A stretch of 6,588 nt of DNA from an uncultured Clostridia bacterium (GTDB lineage: Bacteria > Bacillota > Clostridia > Oscillospirales > Acutalibacteraceae). Below the pieces are notes generated by a model. The model was given only the letters and a program-made list of their open reading frames with translations. It ran no database searches and had not been told where the DNA came from. A program made the position numbers and the translations under genes. Below are positions 1 through 5,872 of this stretch, piece after piece. Numbering within the stretch: position 1 is the stretch's first letter; each line of letters begins with the position of its first letter. The stretch covers positions 1-6,588 of the forward strand of contig CALDPI010000252.1 in the NCBI GenBank assembly GCA_937912045.1, given 5' to 3'.

Positions 1-9
1 ATTTCGTTG

Positions 10-52
10 AAAAAAGCACACATTGTCTTGGTAGACAAATGTGTGCTTTTTT
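10..52 (-). terminator. Rho-independent terminator of the tRNA-Val unit (bidirectional)
   Basis: Inverted repeat with arms at 10-27 and 34-52, loop 28-33 (TTGGTA), and a single bulged T. It is A-rich on the left and T-rich on the right, so both strands read as a GC-containing stem followed by six Ts. On the minus strand it begins one or two bases after the encoded CCA of the tRNA, so it ends the tRNA transcript and any readthrough from the phosphatase gene. It could equally end a plus-strand transcript entering from the left edge. Confidence 0.88.
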
Positions 53-53
53 C

Positions 54-130
54 TGGTGGAGACAACTGGACTCGAACCAGTGACCCCTTGCATGTCAAGC
101 AAGTACTCTAACCAACTGAGCTATGCCTCC
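54..130 (-). tRNA. tRNA-Val (anticodon GAC), CCA encoded
   Basis: Read on the minus strand, the 77 bases fold as a standard cloverleaf. The acceptor arm GGAGGCA pairs with TGTCTCC with one G-U pair. The D arm starts GCTC-AGTTGGTTA. The anticodon stem CTTGC/GCAAG encloses the loop TTGACAT, and the T arm ACTGG/CCAGT encloses TTCGAGT. Loop positions 34-36 are GAC, which reads the valine codon GTC. A35, C36 and discriminator A73 match known valine identity elements. The 3' CCA is encoded (54-56 on the plus strand reads TGG). It has its own promoter (145-173) and terminator (10-52), so it is a single-gene unit. No neighbouring tRNA or rRNA is visible. Confidence 0.96.
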
Positions 131-144
131 AAGGGTGCCCTAAT

Positions 145-173
145 ATAATATATCATTTAAGGGCATTTGTCAA
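145..173 (-). promoter_or_regulatory. Sigma-A-type promoter of tRNA-Val
   Basis: On the minus strand a perfect -35 box TTGACA (168-173) is followed by 17 bp and a -10 box TATTAT (145-150). Transcription would start near 137-138, about seven bases before the tRNA 5' end. The -35 box lies only eight bases beyond the stop codon of the phosphatase gene, so the whole promoter sits in the 51-bp gap. A six-base inverted repeat, TGCCCT (136-141) and AGGGCA (160-165), flanks the -10 box; I cannot tell whether it matters. Confidence 0.85.
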
Positions 174-181
174 TCAATAAT

Positions 182-826
182 TTATACGTTGCTGGGAAGA
201 ACGGTTTCAATGCCTGTCAGGTGCTCACGAGAATCGGGCTTCAGGTCAAAAAAGCCTTTCTGTTCGGTGTAGCATACGGTTGTAATGGATGCGTTTGAAG
301 CCCACTCAACGTCTTTAAGGTTTTCGGCGCTGATACCTGACCAGTAGCCTGTAAGTGCGCGTATGGGCGTGGCATGTGTGGCAATGACAATGGTGCTGTC
401 GGGATGCTGTTTAACAATTTCGTTAACGGCTTTGACACAGCGTGTATATAAATCCTTTACGCTTTCACCGCCGTCAGGGCGTGCGTTTCCAATATCATTT
501 TTCCATACATAATAGCTTTTTGGGAAATCTATAAACAGGTCATCGAATTTTTTGCCTTCCCATTCTCCTGCAAATATTTCCATAAAAGCATCGCATTTTA
601 CAATTTGAGTGCCAAGTGCGCTGGCGATAATTGAGCCTGTTTCAAAGGCGCGGGAGAGGGGACTTGCATATACGAGTGAAACGTTTTCATTGTTTTTTAT
701 ATACTCTGCGGCGGCAGCGGCCTGCGTTCTGCCGCGGTCTGTCAGCGGAAAATCCGACTGTCCTGTATAAATTTTATGAAAATTTGCTTCGCTTTCGCCG
801 TGACGTACAAGAATTAATTTTGTCAT
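182..826 (-). CDS. Histidine phosphatase superfamily protein (phosphoglycerate-mutase-like)
   Basis: Predicted cytoplasmic 214-residue phosphatase of the branch-1 histidine phosphatase (PGM/CobC) superfamily, which acts through a phosphohistidine intermediate. Visible signatures are the N-terminal RHGES motif with R8 and nucleophile H9, TGQSDFPLTDRGRTQA (residues 21-36), SPLSRAFETG with R59, E83 in the EIFAGEWEG segment as likely proton donor, and H151 in the THATPIRA motif. Length is normal for CobC/GpmB-like enzymes, and all catalytic residues are present. The substrate cannot be read from sequence: alpha-ribazole phosphate, a phosphoglycerate or other phosphoesters are all possible, and no cobalamin gene is nearby. 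The ATG at 826 has AAGGAAG (834-840) seven bases upstream and a strong promoter at 852-880. No terminator separates it from the tRNA downstream, so its transcripts may run to the hairpin at 10-52. Confidence 0.9.
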   Translation of the reverse strand: MTKLILVRHGESEANFHKIYTGQSDFPLTDRGRTQAAAAAEYIKNNENVSLVYASPLSRAFETGSIIASALGTQIVKCDAFMEIFAGEWEGKKFDDLFIDFPKSYYVWKNDIGNARPDGGESVKDLYTRCVKAVNEIVKQHPDSTIVIATHATPIRALTGYWSGISAENLKDVEWASNASITTVCYTEQKGFFDLKPDSREHLTGIETVLPSNV

Positions 827-851
827 ATAAACACTTCCTTAAAACAAAAAA

Positions 852-880
852 ATTATATCACCCTGAAAAAATCAAGTCAA
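852..880 (-). promoter_or_regulatory. Promoter of the histidine phosphatase gene
   Basis: Minus strand: -35 TTGACT (875-880), 17-bp spacer, perfect -10 TATAAT (852-857). The predicted start is near 845, giving a leader of about 20 nt that contains the AAGGAAG ribosome binding site. It points away from the promoter at 903-931; the two -35 boxes are 22 bp apart. Confidence 0.88.
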
Positions 881-899
881 CCAAAATTAATTGTTTTGG
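881..899. promoter_or_regulatory. Candidate operator palindrome between divergent promoters
   Basis: CCAAAA (881-886) and TTTTGG (894-899) form six-bp arms around a seven-base AT-rich centre. The palindrome exactly fills the gap between the outward-facing -35 boxes at 875-880 and 903-908. This position suits a regulator controlling both genes, but no regulator gene is in the window, so the role is inferred from position alone. Confidence 0.4.
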
Positions 900-902
900 G
901 GG

Positions 903-931
903 GTGACAAAGTAAAAATTATGTGTTATATT
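903..931 (+). promoter_or_regulatory. Promoter of the polysaccharide deacetylase gene
   Basis: Plus strand: -35 GTGACA (903-908, five of six consensus), 17-bp spacer, -10 TATATT (926-931, five of six). Transcription would begin near 938, leaving a leader of about 44 nt before the ATG at 982. A longer reading frame beginning with GTG at 922 would start inside this promoter, which argues against that upstream start. Confidence 0.75.
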
Positions 932-967
932 ATTATATCGTGGGGATTAAAATATTTTTATATACTC

Positions 968-973
968 AAGGGA
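968..973 (+). promoter_or_regulatory. Ribosome binding site fixing the deacetylase start at 982
   Basis: AAGGGA sits eight bases before the ATG at 982. The in-frame ATG at 973 overlaps this site and so cannot use it. The GTG at 922 has no comparable site. The signal peptide reads naturally from 982. Confidence 0.7.
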
Positions 974-981
974 TGTTTTGG

Positions 982-2406
982 ATGTTTAAAAGAATTTTGC
1001 TTTTTATACTGTGCCTTCTTTTGACAGTCGCATCGGCTTCTCTCATTTCGCTGGAAGACGAAACGATGAAGGAAAACACGCATATATATTTAAATGGTGA
1101 CGAAACAGTAGTGCTGGAGGTTATGGCACCTTATGAGGAGCTGGGTGCACACGCCGAAAAAGGCAGCGATATTATTGGCTATACTCCTGTGGATTACAGC
1201 GTTTTGGCTGACGTTAACACAGCAGTGCTTGGTGAGTATAAGGTCGAATATCAGGCGAAGGATGAAAACAGCGCAACGGCATATCGCACTGTAAAGGTTG
1301 TTGACACACAGCCTCCCGTTATTTCTGCTCCGGATGAAATTAACGTATTTATCGGCACCACCGTTTTTAACGTAAAATACACTGCAACAGATAATTACGA
1401 TGGTGATATTACCGCCAAGGTTAAAAAGACCGACGGCACAGATTCTGTTACTTTAGCTGTTGAAGATTCTTCGGGCAATAAGGCTAAAAAGACCGTCAAG
1501 GTCAATTTCTGCGAAGACGTTACACCGCCTGTTATAAGTCTTGGTGGGTTTTCGGATATGTGTGTTAAGCTTGGCGGCACGTTCAGCGACCCGGGTTATA
1601 CCGCAACCGACAACAAAGACGGTAACGTAACCTCGTCTGTCAGGGTTTCTGGCACTGTGGATACTTCAAAGGTCGGCACCTATGAAATAACGTATTCCGC
1701 TACCGACGCTGCCAATAACACCGGCACTGTAAAACGCAGAGTGTATGTTTTCGACAATGTTCAGGCAGCACCAGGCGAGAATCCGTCGGGCTCTGTTATT
1801 TACCTGACGTTTGACGACGGCCCGGGAAAATACACCCAGCAGCTGTTAAACACCCTTGATAAATACGGTGTCAAGGCGACGTTCTTTGTTACAAATCAAT
1901 TTTCTAAATATCAGTATTTAATCGGTGCTGCACACAAGGCAGGTCACTCAATCGGTGTTCACACCTATTCGCATCAGTGGTCAATATATCGCAGTAAAGA
2001 AGCGTATTTTAACGATTTCTGGAAAATGAACGAAATCATTAAAAACCAAACGGGACAGTACACTAAAATTTTCCGTTTCCCCGGCGGCACAAATAATCAG
2101 GTTAGCCGCAGTCAATGCAAGGGAATAATGACGTTGCTTGCAACCGAGATGCCCAAAGCAGGCTATTTCGGCTACGACTGGACCGTTGGCAGTCTTGACA
2201 CGCAGCTGTCAACACCTGCCGCGGTTGCTTCACAGGTTAAAAAATCGCTCAAGCCCGGAAAACGCAACATTGTTCTTTTACACGACATTAAGGGTCATAC
2301 TGTTAATGCAATACCCGAGATTATAAGATACGGTATAACAAAGGGTTATAAATTTGCAACGATAAATGAAAATACACCAACGTATTATTTCAAACCTGCA
2401 AACTAA
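982..2406 (+). CDS. Secreted polysaccharide deacetylase (NodB/PgdA-like) with three Ig-like modules
   Basis: Predicted extracellular or wall-associated carbohydrate esterase family 4 enzyme, 474 residues, removing acetyl groups from an N-acetylated glycan, most likely peptidoglycan. Residues 1-19 form a signal peptide (MFKR, a hydrophobic core, then ASA before a probable cleavage site); there is no lipobox. Three Ig-like modules follow, about residues 33-107, 111-175 and 182-257. The last two begin PPVIS and carry DNYDGDIT or DNKDGNVT, resembling bacterial DUF5011-type folds. The NodB domain spans about 270-460. It has TFDDGP with D278 as likely base and D279 as metal ligand, HTYSH with metal ligands H327 and H331, RFPGG with R365, the YDWTVGSLD segment around W400, and LLHD with H434. 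All expected catalytic motifs are present. The modules probably place the enzyme on the wall or on glycan. The exact substrate (GlcNAc or MurNAc of peptidoglycan, or another polymer) is not readable. Confidence 0.92.
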   Translation: MFKRILLFILCLLLTVASASLISLEDETMKENTHIYLNGDETVVLEVMAPYEELGAHAEKGSDIIGYTPVDYSVLADVNTAVLGEYKVEYQAKDENSATAYRTVKVVDTQPPVISAPDEINVFIGTTVFNVKYTATDNYDGDITAKVKKTDGTDSVTLAVEDSSGNKAKKTVKVNFCEDVTPPVISLGGFSDMCVKLGGTFSDPGYTATDNKDGNVTSSVRVSGTVDTSKVGTYEITYSATDAANNTGTVKRRVYVFDNVQAAPGENPSGSVIYLTFDDGPGKYTQQLLNTLDKYGVKATFFVTNQFSKYQYLIGAAHKAGHSIGVHTYSHQWSIYRSKEAYFNDFWKMNEIIKNQTGQYTKIFRFPGGTNNQVSRSQCKGIMTLLATEMPKAGYFGYDWTVGSLDTQLSTPAAVASQVKKSLKPGKRNIVLLHDIKGHTVNAIPEIIRYGITKGYKFATINENTPTYYFKPAN

Positions 2407-2442
2407 AAAACGATACAGGATTAATTTCCTGTATCGTTTTTT
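2405..2442. terminator. Bidirectional terminator shared by convergent genes
   Basis: A perfect 16-bp inverted repeat has arms at 2405-2420 and 2427-2442 and a six-base loop (TTAATT). It is A-rich on the left and T-rich on the right, so it terminates in both directions. The deacetylase stop codon (2404-2406) enters the left arm. The stop codon of the minus-strand membrane protein (2421-2423) is in the loop, and its last codons form the right arm. Confidence 0.93.
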
Positions 2443-2948
2443 ATTGCCTGTGGGTCATCAAAAATTCCGATTGCGGGCGGATTGGTTGTAAAAATGCCAA
2501 ACAATACGGCTATTCCCACAAATATTGCAAAGGCGATAATGTTTGAGTATTTACCGCTCAGTACCCGATTTTTCTTATATACGTTTGAAAGTAAAAAGGT
2601 AGCAATTACACCCAAATAGAAAAGCACTATATTTATAACGTCAATATTTTTTCCGATTATTCCCGTTATTGTGTAGTAAAGTGTGATAATGATTGCAATG
2701 CCCGAAAGCACACCCAAAAGCCGCGACATAAAAAATCCTTTTTTGCAGTCTTTGCATATTAAAAATTCTACAATGCTGACTGCAAACGACGGAAAAAACA
2801 AAAGCTTTTGGTGTTCCCAAATGCTCTCATTAACTGCGGAAAAAATGCCCACAAAGGCGTTTTGATTGCACAAATCATAAAGAAAGTGAAGCAGCGTTCC
2901 GAGAGCTGATACCACAACGATATTTATAATCGTGGATTTTTTGTTCAT
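2421..2948 (-). CDS. Small integral membrane protein, DUF6512-like, function unknown
   Basis: A 175-residue protein with about five predicted membrane helices (near residues 7-24, 49-66, 74-96, 104-121 and 134-153). Between helices 1 and 2 is the motif FSAVNESIWEHQKLLFFP (residues 36-53); after the last helix is TNPPAIGIFDDP (154-165). From memory these resemble the clostridial DUF6512 family, which has no established function that I know of. The start is the ATG at 2948, with GGAGG (2957-2961) eight bases upstream. A longer frame beginning near 3026 adds 26 residues but passes through the inverted repeat and lacks a good ribosome site, so I reject it. The gene ends inside the shared terminator. 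A long inverted repeat overlaps the ribosome binding site region. I recognised no convincing promoter upstream on the minus strand. Confidence 0.8.
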   Translation of the reverse strand: MNKKSTIINIVVVSALGTLLHFLYDLCNQNAFVGIFSAVNESIWEHQKLLFFPSFAVSIVEFLICKDCKKGFFMSRLLGVLSGIAIIITLYYTITGIIGKNIDVINIVLFYLGVIATFLLSNVYKKNRVLSGKYSNIIAFAIFVGIAVLFGIFTTNPPAIGIFDDPQAIKNDTGN

Positions 2949-2958
2949 AATACATTCC

Positions 2959-3003
2959 TCCCCAAATAAAATATATGAAGACAGCATATATTTTATTTGA
3001 GGA
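2959..3003 (-). promoter_or_regulatory. Long AT-rich inverted repeat at the ribosome binding site of the DUF6512-like gene
   Basis: A perfect 15-bp inverted repeat has arms at 2963-2977 and 2985-2999 around a seven-base loop. After one mismatch (2962/3000) it continues for three more pairs (2959-2961/3001-3003). On the minus-strand transcript the 3' arm runs into the Shine-Dalgarno (2957-2961) and would pair with its first bases. It lacks the GC-rich stem and U tract of a terminator. It may be an RNA hairpin controlling translation, or a DNA operator if transcription starts within it. Confidence 0.6.
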
Positions 3004-3067
3004 AAATTTTTAAAATAAGTTAACAATCAGGACATTAATATTTACAAAAAATGACATAAAAGCAGTA

Positions 3068-3073
3068 TATAAT
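3068..3073 (+). promoter_or_regulatory. Possible -10 box for the UspA/KdpD-like gene
   Basis: A perfect TATAAT lies 23 bases before the GTG start, in an AT-rich stretch. The best nearby -35 candidate, TTTACA (3041-3046), is 21 bp away, too far for a normal promoter. The assignment is tentative and rests on the -10 alone. The predicted leader would be under 20 nt. Confidence 0.4.
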
Positions 3074-3082
3074 AATTGACAG

Positions 3083-3088
3083 AAGGAG
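3083..3088 (+). promoter_or_regulatory. Ribosome binding site deciding a GTG start at 3097
   Basis: AAGGAG lies eight bases before GTG 3097. An overlapping ATG at 3095 is also in range but opens a frame that stops after ten codons. An upstream in-frame TTG (3076) lies before this site and cannot use it. The in-frame ATG at 3115 has no ribosome site. Confidence 0.75.
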
Positions 3089-3096
3089 TTGATTAT

Positions 3097-3504
3097 GTGC
3101 GCGAAAAGCCCATTATGGCGTGTATAACGGCACAGCCACATTGTGAAAAAATTGTAAAAGCCGCATTAAAGCTTTCTAAACAGTTAAATAAGAATGTTAT
3201 TGTTTTGACGGTTTTACCAATAAAGGATACCGCCGAGAACAGAGCCGCCGCATTAAAAAGCCTTAAATTAATTTCTGACAGCTGCGGTGTAAATATAACA
3301 ATAATATATTCAGACAACCCTGCAATGACCATTGCGGCGCAAGCAAGCATTTATAAGCCTATACATATATTTACAGGTGAGGACAGCGGCTTTTTGAAAA
3401 GCTTTTGCAAATATTATAAGTCATCGCCAATCAGCGTTGTGGTGGACGGTGTGTTTTGCACCGTACCTGCTGCATACGATGTTTCATATAAAACGGTGGG
3501 ATAA
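3097..3504 (+). CDS. Small UspA/KdpD-sensor-like protein, standalone
   Basis: A 135-residue protein, probably cytoplasmic (no signal peptide or membrane helix). The N-terminus IMACITAQPHCEKIVKAA (residues 6-23), then an alternating strand-helix pattern (VIVLTVL at 34-40; VNITIIYSDNPAMTIAAQAS at 65-84; HIFTGE at 90-95), resembles the universal-stress-protein domain of KdpD sensor kinases, which begins with a C-V-T-x-Q-x-x-C-type stretch. Cysteines 9 and 16 match that pattern. The classic ATP-binding motif of UspA proteins (G-2x-G-9x-G-S/T) is not apparent, so nucleotide binding is doubtful. The gene diverges from the DUF6512-like gene and converges on secF. No kdp gene is in the window. The family assignment is from recalled resemblance; the role is unknown. 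Confidence 0.75.
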   Translation: MREKPIMACITAQPHCEKIVKAALKLSKQLNKNVIVLTVLPIKDTAENRAAALKSLKLISDSCGVNITIIYSDNPAMTIAAQASIYKPIHIFTGEDSGFLKSFCKYYKSSPISVVVDGVFCTVPAAYDVSYKTVG

Positions 3505-3506
3505 AG

Positions 3507-3536
3507 AAAACCGAGGGGCTTTTGCACCTCGGTTTT
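3507..3536. terminator. Bidirectional terminator between the UspA-like gene and secF
   Basis: Arms AAAACCGAGG (3507-3516) and CCTCGGTTTT (3527-3536). The stem continues after one G-A mismatch with two more GC pairs, closing on a TTTT loop (3520-3523). It starts three bases after the plus-strand stop (3502-3504) and lies five bases beyond the secF stop (3541-3543), so it can end both transcripts. Its T tracts are short (four). Confidence 0.85.
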
Positions 3537-3540
3537 AAGT

Positions 3541-4476
3541 TTATTTTTTCTTTGTTTTGAGAGCTTGGTGCTTTTTCCAAATAACCCAGAGCGGTCCAGA
3601 AACACACATTGAAGAAAAGCATCCGGAAACGATTCCGATAGCCATGGGAATTGCAAAGGTGCGGAGGCTGGAAAGACCAAAGAACTCCGATACAACAATT
3701 ATTGTTACGATTGCAAGGAAGGTGGTGGTTGTTGTGAAGATGTTTCTTCTCATTGTCGTGAAAATACTTGCGTCAACGACAAGTGCAATATCCTCAGAAG
3801 GATAGAGTTTTCTGTTTTCTCTGATGCGGTCATAGATAACGATTGTATCGTTAAGTGAGTAACCGAGGATGGTGAGAATAACAGCCATAAAGTTTGTGTC
3901 AATCTGCAGATGGAAAATAACACATACAGCAAATGCAGAGATAATGTCGAGCACGAGTGCAACAAGTGCTGTAATCGCAGCAGAAATACCACCAATTTTT
4001 CTAAAGCGGATGCCGACGTATATGATAACAAGTACAGCGGCAATAGCAACGGCGAACAAGCTCTTGGCGAAGAAGCTGCCGGCGACGCTGGGGCTGACGG
4101 TTGTGGAATCGCCAAGCTCAACCTTGTTGTCCTTGAACTTTTCGGTGAGTGATTTTGTAATGGTCTGCTGTGCTTCGGTGGAGAGCGATTCATCTGCAAC
4201 GAGCGAAACAACAAGCTTTGTAGAATCGCCGGCGATAGACTGACTCTGAGTAACGGTTACGTCCTTTTTAAGAGCGTCTTCGATGGCTTTTTCTGCATCA
4301 TTTGTGTTAATTTCGCCTGTATAAGTGTAGGTGAAACGGCTGCCGCCCTTGAAGTTGATATCAAGGTTAATGCCTTGATGAATAAATGCAAAAATTATTG
4401 TAAGAACAATAACGGCTGCATAAATAATGAGCGGAATTTTAACATTTTTTGAAAAATTGAATTTACTACTAAGCAT
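3541..4476 (-). CDS. secF: Protein translocase subunit SecF
   Basis: Membrane subunit of SecDF, the proton-driven complex that helps pull secreted proteins across the membrane after SecYEG/SecA. It has 311 residues, normal length. It has a first helix at about 13-34 and then INFKGGSRF with the family FKGG at 42-45. An extracytoplasmic domain follows (about 46-135), then SVAGSFFAKS (130-139), leading into five more helices. The hallmark GYSLNDTIVIYDRIREN (205-221) matches the SecF signature. The C-terminus is basic. The start is the ATG at 4476, with GGAGG (4485-4489) eight bases upstream. A GTG three codons earlier overlaps that site and is unlikely. The first eight bases overlap the end of secD, implying translational coupling. 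A terminator follows at 3507-3536. Confidence 0.97.
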   Translation of the reverse strand: MLSSKFNFSKNVKIPLIIYAAVIVLTIIFAFIHQGINLDINFKGGSRFTYTYTGEINTNDAEKAIEDALKKDVTVTQSQSIAGDSTKLVVSLVADESLSTEAQQTITKSLTEKFKDNKVELGDSTTVSPSVAGSFFAKSLFAVAIAAVLVIIYVGIRFRKIGGISAAITALVALVLDIISAFAVCVIFHLQIDTNFMAVILTILGYSLNDTIVIYDRIRENRKLYPSEDIALVVDASIFTTMRRNIFTTTTTFLAIVTIIVVSEFFGLSSLRTFAIPMAIGIVSGCFSSMCVSGPLWVIWKKHQALKTKKK

Positions 4477-5836
4477 TTTTGGCACCTCCGTAAAGCTGCG
4501 GCTTGCGCATAAATTTAAGGCGTGAAATGCTCTTGAGCATAAGACGTGATGCTACAACACCCATAATGAGATTGAACACAACGCCCATAAGCAGTGTATA
4601 TCCGAAAGAGTAAATTGAGCCTGTTATGGAAGAACTGAAGAGCGACATAACAGGGGAGAAGATTTTAGCCATAAGGCTGTCGGGTGTTCCGAAAGCGCCC
4701 ATGAGCACGAGCGAAACGATAACAACCGTTACGTTGCCGTCGATGATAGCGCTCAAGCTGTTTTTAAAGCCTGTGGCGATAGCACCGTCAATAGTCTTAC
4801 CGTTTTTGAACTCGTCAATGATACGCTCAGAAGCGATAACGTTACAGTCAACACCGATGCCTATCGAAAGTATCATACCGGCAATACCGGGGATTGTGAG
4901 CGTAAAGCTTGAAGCTCCGCCAAAGAAGCCGGAAACAGCAGCAATCATACCTGCAACCTGTCCGAGCAGCGAAACGGAAGCGATAACGCCGGGCACACGG
5001 TATCTGACAATCATTATTACGCAGATAAGGAAGAATGCGATTGCGCCTGCAATAAGCATAACGCGCAGGGCCTCGTTACCAAGCGTGGGGGTAATAATCT
5101 GTAGCTTTGAATCATCAACTGTAAGAGCGAAGGGGAGAGAACCTGCGTTAATCTTATTGGCAAGCTCGGTTGCTTCTTCAGCTCCGCCAATGCCTTGAAT
5201 GATTGCATTGCCGTCGGTGATTGCCTGATTAACGGTCGGTGCCGAAATCATAACGTCGTCCATCCAGATGGAGATTGTCTGTCCAACAAGACGCGCGGTT
5301 GCCTCTGCAAATTTTGCTTTACCTGCAGACGTGAGTTCAAGTGCAACAACGTACTGATTTTCATAAACGCTGGGTGTAGCGGTCTTGATATCAGCAGCAC
5401 CCTTGAGCACAACTTTGTCCTGTGTCTGTCCCTCGCAGAAGGTGAGCATAGCGGTTTCGCCGAGCTCTGCAACGGCGGTTGTAGCGTCAAAATCGCTCTC
5501 TCCGGCCTGCCACGGGAAACGGACAATTACCTGATGCTTAACGTCGTCTGTGTAAACCTCATAGTCGGTAATGTTGTTGTTAACAAGGCGGGTTTCAATA
5601 ATTTCCTTTGCGGCATCCATATCCTCTTCGGTGATTGAGTCAACCTCAACGTCAGGTGTGAAAACAGCTTCAACACCACCGCGGATATCAATACCCCAAC
5701 GAATATCACTGGCACCCTTTATGTAGGTGTTTTTTGTGTCGCCATAATAATCATAGACTCCGAAAAAGGCGCAATATGTAAGTGCGAGAATAAGCGCCAG
5801 GACTATGAAAAATGTAGGCTTAGATACTTTTTTCAT
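4469..5836 (-). CDS. secD: Protein translocase subunit SecD
   Basis: Partner of SecF in the SecDF export motor (RND superfamily), 455 residues. Helix 1 is at about 8-27, then GIDIRGG (48-54, the family GLDLxGG box), and a large extracytoplasmic region (about 55-255) that includes DDVMISAPTVNQAI (193-206). TLGNEAL (251-257) leads into helix 2 (258-277). The helix-4 signature GIAGMILSIGIGVDCNVIASER (317-338 region) keeps the proton-path aspartate D330 and N332, but has Cys331 where Ala is usual (family D-A-N). A loop of roughly 25 extra residues (about 381-405) precedes the last helix, as I recall from related Clostridia. SecD and SecF are separate proteins here, not fused. The ATG at 5836 has GGAGG (5845-5849) eight bases upstream. 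First gene of the secD-secF operon. Confidence 0.97.
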   Translation of the reverse strand: MKKVSKPTFFIVLALILALTYCAFFGVYDYYGDTKNTYIKGASDIRWGIDIRGGVEAVFTPDVEVDSITEEDMDAAKEIIETRLVNNNITDYEVYTDDVKHQVIVRFPWQAGESDFDATTAVAELGETAMLTFCEGQTQDKVVLKGAADIKTATPSVYENQYVVALELTSAGKAKFAEATARLVGQTISIWMDDVMISAPTVNQAITDGNAIIQGIGGAEEATELANKINAGSLPFALTVDDSKLQIITPTLGNEALRVMLIAGAIAFFLICVIMIVRYRVPGVIASVSLLGQVAGMIAAVSGFFGGASSFTLTIPGIAGMILSIGIGVDCNVIASERIIDEFKNGKTIDGAIATGFKNSLSAIIDGNVTVVIVSLVLMGAFGTPDSLMAKIFSPVMSLFSSSITGSIYSFGYTLLMGVVFNLIMGVVASRLMLKSISRLKFMRKPQLYGGAKNA

Positions 5837-5872
5837 TGGAAAATCCTCCGGTCAAATAAACTTACAAAGTAC

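Noticed and set aside
136..165. Inverted repeat TGCCCT/AGGGCA as a terminator for the phosphatase gene
   Set aside because: Six-bp arms with an 18-base AT-rich loop and no T tract do not make a terminator, and it overlaps the tRNA promoter.
631..906. 91-codon plus-strand frame overlapping the phosphatase gene and its promoter
   Set aside because: It is antisense to conserved phosphatase motifs, and its 3' part runs through two promoters; there is no ribosome site.
922..981. GTG start at 922 extending the deacetylase by 20 residues
   Set aside because: It lies inside the likely -10 box, has no ribosome site, and would put extra hydrophobic residues before a normal signal peptide.
1300..1760. 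The Ig-like modules as a DNA-level tandem repeat
   Set aside because: The similarity is at protein level only; the nucleotide sequences of the modules have diverged and show no long identical stretches.
2949..3026. Upstream start extending the DUF6512-like protein by 26 residues
   Set aside because: The extension is encoded by the long palindrome and has no ribosome site, whereas ATG 2948 has GGAGG at ideal spacing.
3869..4243. Plus-strand open frame inside secF, plus several others within secD/secF on both strands
   Set aside because: All are out-of-frame or antisense shadows of secF and secD, with low-complexity translations and no ribosome sites.
4626..5198. 190-codon open frame on the plus strand inside secD
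   Set aside because: It is exactly antisense to a clearly conserved secD, has no ribosome binding site or domain, and its composition is what the complement of secD codons would give.
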